Shown here: in pieces, positions 55,960-64,000 of the stretch
Numbering within the stretch: position 1 is the stretch's first letter
Layout of the letters: each line of letters opens with the position of its first letter
Assembly: GCA_902496275.1 (NCBI GenBank)
Contig: CABVAC010000007.1
Coordinates: 20,405 to 84,404, forward strand
From: an uncultured Collinsella sp.
Lineage (GTDB): Bacteria; Actinomycetota; Coriobacteriia; Coriobacteriales; Coriobacteriaceae
Direction of reading: 5' to 3'
DNA length: 64,000 nt
Translations under genes and position numbers: made by a program
Notes under the pieces: generated by a model
What the model was told of the DNA's origin: nothing
Databases searched by the model: none
What the model saw: the letters and a program-made list of their open reading frames with translations, nothing else

Positions 55960-57165
55960 TTGAACAAAAACATCGCCATAATTTCTCATCAAGCCTGTTT
56001 TGGATGCGGAGCATGTGCGGCCAAATGCCCTTTTTCGGCTATTGAAATGCATCCTTCGCCCGATGGTTTTGATTATCCCGTGGTGGATGCAGCCAAATGC
56101 ACTTCCTGTGGCCTATGCCTGCGCTCCTGTCCGGCGGAAAACCGAGTTGATGCGGACTCGGAGGTCATTCGCGCCGCTGTTTTGCAGAGTGGTGATTCTG
56201 ACGAGCTCGCGCAGAGTTCGTCCGGCGGCGTCTTCTCTCTTCTCGCGAAGCGGGTTCTTGAGAAAGGTGGGCGTGTTTACGGCGCCGCTTGGGACGGTGT
56301 TGATTGCGTTAGGCATATCGGTATATCCGATCTTGCCGATATTGCGCTCCTTCAAAAGTCCAAATATGTCCAGAGCGATGCGAGTGAATCGTACCCCGAT
56401 GTGCTCAACGATCTGAAATCCGGCAAGCATGTACTGTTTAGCGGTACTCCCTGCCAGGTTTCCGCGCTGCTTCTCTATTTGGGTAAGCCGATGGATGGGC
56501 TGACAACCGTCAGCGTTGTTTGCCACGGTGTACCAAGCTCTTCCATGTTTCGTTCCTATGTTGACTGGCTTGAGCTTCGGGAGAAGTCCGATGTCACCGC
56601 ACTGACTTTTAGAGATAAATCGAAATTCGGTTGGGGCCATAACATAAAGATTGAGTTGTCCGACGGCAGGATTATAAAGAGGCCCGCCGCATTCGACCCG
56701 TTTTATGGGTCCTATATCAAAGGCATGATCAGCAGATCGTCTTGCTATAGTTGTCCCTTCAGAGGGTGCGACAGTCCCGCTGACATTATCCTCGGCGACT
56801 CCTGGCGTTCTGAGTCAGCCCGAGACTGCGTGTATCCTGAGAAGGGCATTTCAGCCGTTATCGTGAAGACCGAGCGCGGCGCCAAGCTGATTGATGAGAT
56901 AGTCGATTGCGTTGCCTATTCTAACAACGACGTCGCAGCGGATGACGTGCTCCTGCATGAAGACCCTAATAAGCGTTCAGGACTTGAAGAGAGGCGCGAT
57001 GCGGTCATCGCTCAGTATGAGGCACTGGGGTCGGGGATCTTTGATTCTGTCTTGGTTCCCAAAGTGAGCCTTTTCGACCGTGTGAAAAAAATGCTTCCGC
57101 CGTCGATGCGGTTGGGCGTAAAACGTTTGGTCCGATCCATTATACCTGGGAACGCGCATGAGTAG
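55960..57165 (+). CDS. FrhB-like (coenzyme F420 hydrogenase/dehydrogenase beta subunit family) protein
   Basis: This 401-residue protein has two N-terminal [4Fe-4S] motifs (CFGCGACAAKCP and CTSCGLCLRSCP, about 13-55), followed by an FrhB N- and C-domain (SSGGVFSLLAKRVLEKGG, VLFSGTPCQVSALLLYLGK). TTG 55960 is chosen for the GGGGGAG site 5 nt upstream; the earlier in-frame ATG lies inside the pyruvyl transferase gene. Members of the family beside pyruvyl transferases are thought to be redox partners in polysaccharide modification, but the reaction is unknown. It overlaps the next gene by 8 bp. Confidence 0.82.
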   Translation: MNKNIAIISHQACFGCGACAAKCPFSAIEMHPSPDGFDYPVVDAAKCTSCGLCLRSCPAENRVDADSEVIRAAVLQSGDSDELAQSSSGGVFSLLAKRVLEKGGRVYGAAWDGVDCVRHIGISDLADIALLQKSKYVQSDASESYPDVLNDLKSGKHVLFSGTPCQVSALLLYLGKPMDGLTTVSVVCHGVPSSSMFRSYVDWLELREKSDVTALTFRDKSKFGWGHNIKIELSDGRIIKRPAAFDPFYGSYIKGMISRSSCYSCPFRGCDSPADIILGDSWRSESARDCVYPEKGISAVIVKTERGAKLIDEIVDCVAYSNNDVAADDVLLHEDPNKRSGLEERRDAVIAQYEALGSGIFDSVLVPKVSLFDRVKKMLPPSMRLGVKRLVRSIIPGNAHE

Positions 57166-58375
57166 CCTTACCACAGCGATTACGATTTGCGACCGTCCCC
57201 ATATCGGGGGTGGAGCTTCAAAAATCGCAATCGAGACAGCTTCGGCATTGGCAAAGATGGGGCTTAACAGCTATTTCTTCTCAGCGCTGGGAGATCCCGA
57301 TCCGGCTTTGGTCGAATCGGGGGTTATTTGCGTTAATTGCGGGCAGGGCGACGTCTTGAACGGTGGCGTCTCTGGTGCTGTTCAGGGCATCTGGAACCGA
57401 CGCTCGGAAACGGCGCTGGATGATTTGCTCAATCAGCTTGACCCAGAAACGGCGGTCGTTCATGTGCATTCTTGGACGCACTCCCTTTCTCCCTCTATAT
57501 TCAGGGCAATAGAGCGACGGGGCTTCAAATGTCTCATTACTGCCCATGAGTACTTCCTTGTTTGCTCTAACGGTGGGCTCTACGACTATGTGAATCATTG
57601 TAACTGCGGAATCGCTCCCGGTTCTCCGAAGTGCCTGCTGCACAACTGTGACAAGCGCTCGTATGCCCAAAAATTGTACCGGTCCGTTCGTTTCTCCGTG
57701 CAGAACCATGTCTTAGGCTCGCTTCGCCCGGCGGTCGCCTTTGTCTCCGACTCCAGCCGTCGATTGATCGAACCTCATCTAGCGTGGAATTCTGAACGGT
57801 ATGACTGCTTAAACTATGTTGATGCGGCTAAGTTTCAAGATGATTCCGAAGGAGATTCTTCGGCATACCTATTCGTCGGCCGCTTAAGTCCAGAGAAAGG
57901 CTGTGACTTGTTTTGCGAAGCGGCCTGTCGGGCGGGCGTGAATGCGATCGTCATTGGCGACGGTACCGAATTGAAGAGGTTGTCGGATAGCTATCCAGAT
58001 ATCAGATTCATGGGCTCCTTGCCTCATGATGAAGTTCTTTCCGTCATGAAACAATCTCGCGCTATCGTCATGCCTTCTGTTTGGCGAGAGACGTTCGGGC
58101 TCGTCGCTTATGAAGCAATGATTGCCGCCGGCCTGCCATGTATTGTTTCGGATGTCGGCGATGCGGCCTCCTTTGTGATGTCAAAAGGTCTCGGCGAGAT
58201 CTTCAACGCAGGTAGTGTGGAGTCGCTATCTGACGCAATGGTCAATATGCTCGATTCTGATGTTTACTCGCGTTACAGGGAGGCAGTTGAGAAGGCGGAC
58301 TTTAGCCATCTCAAAAAGATCGCGTATGTTGAACGTCTTATCAATATTTACGATCAGCTAATGGCTGAACTTTAA
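57158..58375 (+). CDS. Glycosyltransferase family 4-like enzyme
   Basis: This 405-residue GT-B protein has RPHIGGGASKIAIETASALAKMG at the N-terminus and the nucleotide-binding region AYLFVGRLSPEKGCDLFCEA (about 228-247). The E-x7-E motif lies in PSVWRETFGLVAYEAMIAAGLP (about 309-330). A mid-protein segment has several cysteines (CSNGGLYDYVNHCNCG and CLLHNC), as in some family members that bind acceptors in this loop. Donor and acceptor are unknown. Confidence 0.85.
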   Translation: MSSLTTAITICDRPHIGGGASKIAIETASALAKMGLNSYFFSALGDPDPALVESGVICVNCGQGDVLNGGVSGAVQGIWNRRSETALDDLLNQLDPETAVVHVHSWTHSLSPSIFRAIERRGFKCLITAHEYFLVCSNGGLYDYVNHCNCGIAPGSPKCLLHNCDKRSYAQKLYRSVRFSVQNHVLGSLRPAVAFVSDSSRRLIEPHLAWNSERYDCLNYVDAAKFQDDSEGDSSAYLFVGRLSPEKGCDLFCEAACRAGVNAIVIGDGTELKRLSDSYPDIRFMGSLPHDEVLSVMKQSRAIVMPSVWRETFGLVAYEAMIAAGLPCIVSDVGDAASFVMSKGLGEIFNAGSVESLSDAMVNMLDSDVYSRYREAVEKADFSHLKKIAYVERLINIYDQLMAEL

Positions 58376-58392
58376 TTGGACGAAGGTTTTTA

Positions 58393-59337
58393 ATGGTTAC
58401 GGTTGTGATGTCAGTCTATAACGGCACACGATATCTTACTGAACAGCTAGACAGCTTGCGACTTCAGACCGTGTCTCCGGATCGGGTGGTGATCGCGGAT
58501 GATTGCTCGACAGATGGATCGTTCGATCTCATCTGCGAATACATCGAGGAACACGCACTCGCTAATTGGACCGTCAACAAGAACAGCTCGAATTTCGGCT
58601 GGCGCAAGAGCTTTAAACGGCTTCTTGACCTTGCATCTATAGACGATGGAATCGTCTTCCCGTGCGACCAGGATGATATTTGGGAACTCGATAAAATCGC
58701 TGTGATGTCCTCAATCCTCGAGAAGGACCCCTCGATTGAGGTTCTCAGCTGCGCCGTCGAGCCGTTTTATGAGAGCGGCGGTAAAAAGGTAACAGTCTAT
58801 GGTGCTGTCGATGATTCCAAACCTCTGGACGATTTGGAGACCCCGGTTTTCGATAGCAAGTTTATGTCGGTACGGCGCCCTGGATGTTCGTATGCCGTTA
58901 AATCTAGTTTTATAAGGGAAATCATGCCATATTGGCAGGATGATTTTGCGCATGACGGTATGTTATGGCGCTTCTCATTACTGAAGGGGACTCTCAGACT
59001 TCTAAATCAGCCCTTGATTCGGTTCCGCAGGCATGACTCTAATGCAACTGAGATGCGACATATTGACAAGAAATCTCGTGTTGCTGAGATAGGGATGTGC
59101 TTGAGATTTTCTAAGGTTTTAGAAGAATACTGCAGTAGTAATCCTGGCGATTATCGTATAACTTCTTCACATATAGAGCATTACGGTTCTGTTTTAAATG
59201 CCCGTTTGCACTTGCTCGTAGGTGGCCTAAAAATAAGTGATTTAGGCACCATTCTAAAATACCGTAAGTATGAACTGTCAAATCGTTCCCTGCTTGGTGA
59301 TTTTAAGGTCTTAATCAGTTCCTGTGACAGTAAGTAG
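58393..59337 (+). CDS. Glycosyltransferase family 2 enzyme
   Basis: This 314-residue GT-A protein starts VVMSVYNGTRYLTEQLDSLRLQTV. It contains VIADDCSTDGS and the metal-binding acidic motif FPCDQDDIWE near residue 98. It resembles rhamnosyltransferases of the RgpF/RfbN group, which would fit the dTDP-rhamnose genes downstream, though the donor is not proven. It has the low GC of the central part of the cluster. Confidence 0.83.
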   Translation: MVTVVMSVYNGTRYLTEQLDSLRLQTVSPDRVVIADDCSTDGSFDLICEYIEEHALANWTVNKNSSNFGWRKSFKRLLDLASIDDGIVFPCDQDDIWELDKIAVMSSILEKDPSIEVLSCAVEPFYESGGKKVTVYGAVDDSKPLDDLETPVFDSKFMSVRRPGCSYAVKSSFIREIMPYWQDDFAHDGMLWRFSLLKGTLRLLNQPLIRFRRHDSNATEMRHIDKKSRVAEIGMCLRFSKVLEEYCSSNPGDYRITSSHIEHYGSVLNARLHLLVGGLKISDLGTILKYRKYELSNRSLLGDFKVLISSCDSK

Positions 59338-59346
59338 GTGTTTAGA

Positions 59347-60579
59347 ATGCTTGAGCTATTTACTAATGAATTCACTATTTTGATTTTTGCCGCAATCTTA
59401 AGTGTCATTTCTCCCGTTAAAGGACTATTTTTTTCTGTTCTAGGATTGCTCGTTTTCAAAGAAGTTCTTTCTGGGCGCCTCTACAAAGTGTTTTTAAATA
59501 ACGCTATTCCCATTGTCGTTATGGGCGCGATGGTTTTCTTTTCTGCCATTGCGTTTACGTCCCGAAGCATTAATGAATCCCTCCTTACGGTCTGCTCGTA
59601 TTTCTTTTGCATCCTTCTTGGTTATATTTACGGCAAAGTAAAGAACGATGACTGGGTTGAGTCTGCATTGCTTATGCTTCGCAACGTTATGGTGTTCGCC
59701 TGCCTATTTAGCTTTGTCCTTGAAATTGTTTTAGGTCAACGACTAGTTACAAATGGTTCCTTTTCTTTTCTGCAAACTGTAACGATTGATAATCCATCCT
59801 TGTATCGACTGCGTAGTTTTTTCGGTCATGCAATCGTATTTGGCCAAATGATAGTTATTGCTGTTGTAATCAACTATAAATTGGAGACGGGCAGGATGAA
59901 ACGTCTCTTATACTCTGTAGTTCTTTTGGTCGCTCTGCTTCTGACAAAGAGTCGTAGCGCGTGGATTATTCTCATTGCTTTAGCATCGGTGTACCTGATC
60001 TTTCGCCTAAAGAACCCCGAGTATTCTAAATGGAATTTAATTGCGCTTTTAGTTCCAGCTGTATTGCTACTCGTTTTCATTCTCTACAAGTTTGGACTGT
60101 TTAACTTTGTGGCTTCTCGATTTGGTGAGCTTGAAACTGATGTTTCATATAGCCAGCGTTCCGGAGCCATTGCCTATATTATTCATAGCTTTTTAAGCAG
60201 GCCGCTGTTTTGGCTTACTGGAAATGGTTATGGCAGTAGTCGCATGACTATGCTGGGCACGACGGTTGAAATTAGCGGTTTTTCAACGGTGGATAATGGT
60301 TTCCTTGCAATGCTGTATGAATATGGTTTTCTTGGAATTTGTAGTTTTGTATTCTTGCTAATTTCCGCTGGTATCGGTTCGTTCAGGTCGGGTTGCGAAC
60401 TCGATCAAGTACTATTTTCCGTTTCCTGCATATGCTGCGCGGAGCTCATGTTTTATTGCGAGCTTGGTTGGTGGGTGCCAACGGTCATCTTGTTTGTTTC
60501 CTGTGGACTCGTTCTGGGTAGAACGAGTGCTCGGTATTCAGATTTGTGCGAGTCAGGCCCTATTTTGATTTCTGAATAA
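59347..60579 (+). CDS. wzy: Wzy-like O-antigen/polysaccharide polymerase
   Basis: This protein of about 410 residues is very hydrophobic, with ten or more predicted helices. The LLTKSRSAWIILIALAS segment (about 199-215) is typical of the O-antigen ligase/polymerase family, and a large extracellular loop follows at about 255-325. Wzy joins repeat units made at the membrane, after Wzx flips them. ATG 59347 is chosen over GTG 59338 since both have weak ribosome sites. Codon use is AT-rich. Sequence conservation in this family is low, so the call rests on topology and context. Confidence 0.75.
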   Translation: MLELFTNEFTILIFAAILSVISPVKGLFFSVLGLLVFKEVLSGRLYKVFLNNAIPIVVMGAMVFFSAIAFTSRSINESLLTVCSYFFCILLGYIYGKVKNDDWVESALLMLRNVMVFACLFSFVLEIVLGQRLVTNGSFSFLQTVTIDNPSLYRLRSFFGHAIVFGQMIVIAVVINYKLETGRMKRLLYSVVLLVALLLTKSRSAWIILIALASVYLIFRLKNPEYSKWNLIALLVPAVLLLVFILYKFGLFNFVASRFGELETDVSYSQRSGAIAYIIHSFLSRPLFWLTGNGYGSSRMTMLGTTVEISGFSTVDNGFLAMLYEYGFLGICSFVFLLISAGIGSFRSGCELDQVLFSVSCICCAELMFYCELGWWVPTVILFVSCGLVLGRTSARYSDLCESGPILISE

Positions 60580-60612
60580 ATCAAGGTTGCTAGTTTAAAC
60601 AAACGAGGTTGA

Positions 60613-62028
60613 ATGAATTATTCGTCTATCGCACGCAACACTATGATTGCGTTTGCTGCACAGTTTATTTCTCTATCGGTCAGTGTCGTCATGTCGCTGC
60701 TCGTGCCGAAAATCGTTGGCGTTGCTGATTATGGATACTGGCAACTGTTCATGTTTTATACGACCTATTCCGGCTTTTTTCACCTTGGCCTGAATGATGG
60801 TGTCTACCTGATTAACGGGGGTCTCTCTCGTGATGAAATCGATAAGAGCTCAATCAAATCCCAGTATATCTTCGGTGCTTGTTTCCAGGCAGTGATTTGC
60901 CTCGGCATCACTTTGGCTTCGCTGCCTCTCGTCGATGATGCAAATCGGTTATTTGTTATCGCGTCTTTCGCGCTTTACACCGTCGTATATAACCTGACAA
61001 GTTATTTGGGCTTTGTCTTTCAGGCCATGAACGAAACTAAGCTTTTTTCGTTTTCTACAATGCTAGACAGGCTGGTGTTTCTGGCTCCGCTCCTTGTTTT
61101 AATTGGATTTAAGGTTTCGGACTACCATCCCTATGTCTACGCGTATCTCGTTTCGAAAATTATTGCGCTCATATATTGCTCTTGGATGGGCAGGGATATC
61201 CTACGCGCTAAATCAGTGTCTTTTGGCAATTCGCTTAAGGACGGCATCCGCAGTATCATCGTCGGCGTGAAGCTGATGATTGCGAACATCGCCGACACAC
61301 TAATCCTCGGGGTATCTAGGTTTCTTATCGATCATTTTTGGGGTATCGTCGCCTTTGCAAAAATTTCGTTCTCCCTCTCTCTGGTGAATTTCTTCATCAC
61401 CTTCGTCTCACAGGCGAGTATGGTTTTATTTCCTGCCCTTAGGACAGGCTCTGAAGATGAGAGGGTTCGTTTTTACATTGGCATAAGGAATTCTATCGAG
61501 CTTATTTTCCCTGCGATCTATTTACTCTATTTCCCTATGGTTTGGTTTTTGGGGATATGGCTTCCTCAATATGCCGAAAGCCTCAAATACTTTGCGCTCT
61601 TACTTCCGATATGCGTCTTCAATACAAAGATGAGCCTTTGCTGTACTACCTATTTCAAGGTACTTCGTAAAGAACAGCTGCTCCTGAAGTTGAATATCGT
61701 CACTGTTATTTGTAGCGCTGTTTTTTCGATATTCGGTGTTCTTGTCCTTAACTCGCTCGACGCCGTCCTGTGTGGCGCCGTTATCTGCATTATTGGCAGG
61801 TCGTTGTGGTCCGAGCTCTATCTGAACGAACAGCTTTGCGCCCCGGGTTCAACTAGGCCGTTTCAGGAGATCCTGCTTACAGTCGCTTTCGTCTTGTTCG
61901 CTGAGCTTTTATCTGGTGGAACTGCGGCGATTCTGTATGCATTAGTCTACGTTGGCTATCTCTTGCTCAATCATTCTGCGCTGAAAAGCGTTGCTTCATG
62001 TTTGACCAAACTTAAGAAGCAGCGATAG
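60613..62028 (+). CDS. wzx: Wzx-like polysaccharide flippase
   Basis: This 471-residue MATE/MOP-type membrane protein begins IARNTMIAFAAQFISLSVSVVMSLLVPKIVGVADYGYWQLF, the standard start of the polysaccharide biosynthesis transporter family, and has 12 or so predicted helices. It should move the lipid-linked repeat unit to the outside, where Wzy polymerises it. It lies directly after wzy and before rfbA, the last gene of the low-GC part. Confidence 0.85.
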   Translation: MNYSSIARNTMIAFAAQFISLSVSVVMSLLVPKIVGVADYGYWQLFMFYTTYSGFFHLGLNDGVYLINGGLSRDEIDKSSIKSQYIFGACFQAVICLGITLASLPLVDDANRLFVIASFALYTVVYNLTSYLGFVFQAMNETKLFSFSTMLDRLVFLAPLLVLIGFKVSDYHPYVYAYLVSKIIALIYCSWMGRDILRAKSVSFGNSLKDGIRSIIVGVKLMIANIADTLILGVSRFLIDHFWGIVAFAKISFSLSLVNFFITFVSQASMVLFPALRTGSEDERVRFYIGIRNSIELIFPAIYLLYFPMVWFLGIWLPQYAESLKYFALLLPICVFNTKMSLCCTTYFKVLRKEQLLLKLNIVTVICSAVFSIFGVLVLNSLDAVLCGAVICIIGRSLWSELYLNEQLCAPGSTRPFQEILLTVAFVLFAELLSGGTAAILYALVYVGYLLLNHSALKSVASCLTKLKKQR

Positions 62029-62055
62029 CTACATCAAAATGGATTGGATTTTAAT

Positions 62056-62973
62056 ATGAAAGGCATCATCCTCGCCGGCGGGTCCGGCACCCGCCTGTAC
62101 CCGCTCACGCTCGTGACCTCCAAGCAGCTGCTGCCGGTCTACGACAAGCCCATGATCTACTACCCGCTGTCCACCCTCATGCTGGCGGGCATCCGGGACA
62201 TCCTGGTCATCTCCACGCCGACGGACCTGCCCAACTTCGAGCGCCTGCTCGGGGACGGCTCGCGCTACGGCGTGAACCTCTCCTACGCCGAGCAGCCCTC
62301 GCCGGACGGCCTGGCCCAGGCCTTCACCATCGGCGAGGAGTTCATCGCCGGCGAGCCGTGCGCCCTGGTGCTCGGCGACAACATCTTCTACGGCAACGGC
62401 CTGTCGCGCCACCTGACGCGCGCCGTCCAGAACGCCGAGTCGGGGAGGGCCACGGTCTTCGGCTACCACGTGGACGACCCCGAGCGCTTCGGCGTCGTGG
62501 AGTTCGACGGCGAGGGGAGGGCCGTCTCCATCGAGGAGAAGCCCGCCGAGCCCAAGAGCTCCTACGCCGTCACCGGCCTGTACTTCTACCCGGGTGACGT
62601 CGCCGCCAAGGCGCATGAGGTCAAGCCGTCCGCGCGCGGGGAACTGGAGATCACCACGCTCAACCAGATGTACCTGGAGGAGGGGACGCTGTCCGTCGTG
62701 ACCCTGGGCCGCGGGTACGCGTGGCTGGACACCGGCACCATGGAGAGCCTGCACGAGGCCGCGGAGTTCGTCCGCGCCGTCGAGCACTCCCAGGACCTTC
62801 CCGTGTCCGTTCCCGAGGAGATCGCCTGGGAGAACGGCTGGATCACGACCGAGGGGCTCAAGCAGGCTGCCGAGGCCTACGGCAAGTCGGTCTACGGCCA
62901 GCACCTCAAGAAGGTCGCCGCCGGAGGGCTAGTGCCAATCCAAGATGACGGATTTTTCAATGAGATTAATTAG
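62056..62973 (+). CDS. rfbA: Glucose-1-phosphate thymidylyltransferase
   Basis: This 305-residue enzyme makes dTDP-glucose, the first step to dTDP-rhamnose. It begins [40 protein letters not shown] and includes LGDNIFYG and [18 protein letters not shown], all typical of RfbA/RmlA. ATG 62056 gives the usual MKGIILAGG start. GC is very high compared with the wzx gene before it and the FRG gene after it, suggesting that the older chromosome backbone resumes here. Confidence 0.96.
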   Translation: MKGIILAGGSGTRLYPLTLVTSKQLLPVYDKPMIYYPLSTLMLAGIRDILVISTPTDLPNFERLLGDGSRYGVNLSYAEQPSPDGLAQAFTIGEEFIAGEPCALVLGDNIFYGNGLSRHLTRAVQNAESGRATVFGYHVDDPERFGVVEFDGEGRAVSIEEKPAEPKSSYAVTGLYFYPGDVAAKAHEVKPSARGELEITTLNQMYLEEGTLSVVTLGRGYAWLDTGTMESLHEAAEFVRAVEHSQDLPVSVPEEIAWENGWITTEGLKQAAEAYGKSVYGQHLKKVAAGGLVPIQDDGFFNEIN

Positions 62974-63931
62974 ATCCGTCTCACTTCCCCTTGAACTGAA
63001 ATCGGGCTTCGCTTCGTCGCGCATCAACGCCAACTCAATGGCGGGTCAGTCTCCTTATTTCGTGAGACTTTACGAGGACCTTGTAAGAATGACCGCGTCT
63101 ATATCTTCCTATAACCCCGATTACATGGTTTTGTTTAGGGGTCAAAATAACGATTATTTAGATGATGCAACCGGGCGCTCATTGATAATGCCTTCAATTT
63201 ATAGGGCCAATAACGGTCGTGAGCTGAGTCTTGAAGAACTCGATTCGCGGTTTGATGTGCTTGGGACAGCATGTTCGCTACTTGAAAGCGAGCTCACCGG
63301 GGAGTATAAGGGATTGTTTGGCAAGGAGAAAACAAGATTTGCCTCCCGAAGGGTTGAACAGTGGGCTTTACTGCAGCACTACGGGATTTGCCCGACACCG
63401 CTTATTGATCTCACGAGATCCCTTAGAACTGCGTGTTGGTTTGCTCTTCATAATGCGGACCCGTCTGATAGCCCGGTAGTCTATGCTCTCGGAATGCCGT
63501 ACATGAATGGACCACTTTCGCTAAACTCCAATGATGGACTTTTCCAAATGGAACTATCTGGTCTGATGCCGCCTCAGGCGGAGCGTCCTTATTTCCAGAA
63601 AGCAGTTCTTGTTGGTTCCGAACGCCCCGATCGGAGAAAGGAATCTATCCATGAGTCTAACTTGGGCGTAAGGGTCCTCGCCAAGTTCTCAATTCCGGCT
63701 GGGGAAGACTGGGAAGACGATCTCGGTATCGATGGAAAATATATATACCCGAAGGATGATCCGTTTTTCAAAGTCGCTAATAGAATTCATCTTGGGCTAG
63801 TCACAAAAGGACTTGTTGATCCAAATGAGACTGAGGTCGAAGCCGCAACAGTTGCAATTGAAACTATGGCGCAGGTGTTAAATAAAGCTTTAGCAGGTAT
63901 GGCCCTCAGCAAGAAAGGTGCTAAAGGATGA
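62945..63931 (+). CDS. FRG-domain protein inserted between rfbA and rfbB
   Basis: This 328-residue protein has an FRG domain: [13 protein letters not shown] near residue 60 and [31 protein letters not shown] at about 137-167, the two hallmark stretches. The function of FRG domains is not established; they occur alone and in some anti-phage or toxin-like loci. The start overlaps the end of rfbA by 29 bp (ATG 62945; ATG 62960 is also possible) and the stop overlaps rfbB by 4 bp, so it is translated within the operon. Its GC is much lower than that of both neighbours, a sign of later insertion. No direct sugar-related role can be argued. Confidence 0.8.
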   Translation: MTDFSMRLIRSVSLPLELKSGFASSRINANSMAGQSPYFVRLYEDLVRMTASISSYNPDYMVLFRGQNNDYLDDATGRSLIMPSIYRANNGRELSLEELDSRFDVLGTACSLLESELTGEYKGLFGKEKTRFASRRVEQWALLQHYGICPTPLIDLTRSLRTACWFALHNADPSDSPVVYALGMPYMNGPLSLNSNDGLFQMELSGLMPPQAERPYFQKAVLVGSERPDRRKESIHESNLGVRVLAKFSIPAGEDWEDDLGIDGKYIYPKDDPFFKVANRIHLGLVTKGLVDPNETEVEAATVAIETMAQVLNKALAGMALSKKGAKG

Positions 63932-64000
63932 CCAATTCTTTTCGGAACATCATCGTCACGGGCGGCTGCGGCTTCATCGGCAGCAACTTCGTGCACTACG
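63928..64000 (+). CDS. rfbB: dTDP-glucose 4,6-dehydratase (partial, runs off window end)
   Basis: Only the first 24 codons are present. They read [20 protein letters not shown] followed by FVHY, the Rossmann NAD-binding start (G-G-x-G-F-I-G) of RfbB/RmlB. AAAGG precedes ATG 63928, which overlaps the FRG-gene stop as ATGA. It should catalyse the second step to dTDP-rhamnose after RfbA. Confidence 0.85.
   Translation, partial: MTNSFRNIIVTGGCGFIGSNFVHY

Overview
This is a GC-rich bacterial chromosome segment with short intergenic gaps, GTG and TTG starts beside ATG, and clear Shine-Dalgarno sites. The gene content suggests a gut Coriobacteriia of the Collinsella type: a hydrogenase-4 type formate hydrogenlyase, selenocysteine machinery, a LoaP-led polysaccharide cluster and a sortase-anchored Ig-repeat adhesin. 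The genus is inferred from style and content, with no database comparison.

Layout. 1-509 (minus): a RelB/DinJ-like antitoxin and the start of a PIN-domain toxin. 938-23520: an almost complete formate, hydrogen and selenium island. It holds hydN, a selenocysteine-containing fdhF read through an in-frame UGA, hyfABCDEFGHI, hycH, hycI, focA, an orphan molybdopterin oxidoreductase, selA, selB, the tRNA-Sec gene selC, mobA and a DUF3343 (Se/S-carrier-like) gene. 23778-29034: NADP-glutamate dehydrogenase and a two-gene molybdenum hydroxylase (FAD subunit plus a fused 2Fe-2S/Mo subunit). 29175-37368: tRNA-Leu, tig, clpP, clpX, valS, folC. 37602-44038: a giant Ig-repeat surface protein broken by a single-base frameshift. 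44261-49048 (minus): an M24 peptidase and a three-gene flavoprotein/DUF1667 operon. 49535-51969: a zinc-ribbon membrane protein and thrS. 52294-64000: an exopolysaccharide operon starting with the NusG paralogue loaP, running through a priming sugar transferase, glycosyltransferases, a pyruvyl transferase, Wzy and Wzx, to rfbA, an intruding FRG-domain gene and the start of rfbB.

How the genes work together. FocA moves formate across the membrane. FdhF oxidises it at a Mo/W-Sec site. HydN and HyfA/H/I carry electrons to the NiFe site of HyfG. The NuoL/M/N-like proteins HyfB, HyfD and HyfF may pump ions. HycI trims HyfG after nickel insertion. SelA, SelB and selC make and insert the selenocysteine, and MobA makes the guanylylated molybdopterin. 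One locus therefore holds both the enzyme and much of its cofactor supply; selD was not found here.

The most unusual structural signal is in the intergenic DNA. There are four dispersed hairpin elements of exactly 67 bp (21-nt arms, 25-nt loops). There is also an array of three hairpins at about 80-bp pitch with 17-nt arms and again 25-nt loops, and a 480-bp gap packed with nested long inverted repeats. Other points to check are a perfect 18-bp hairpin in the valS leader, a nested 108-nt hairpin after valS, and candidate leader structures before hydN and the polysaccharide operon.
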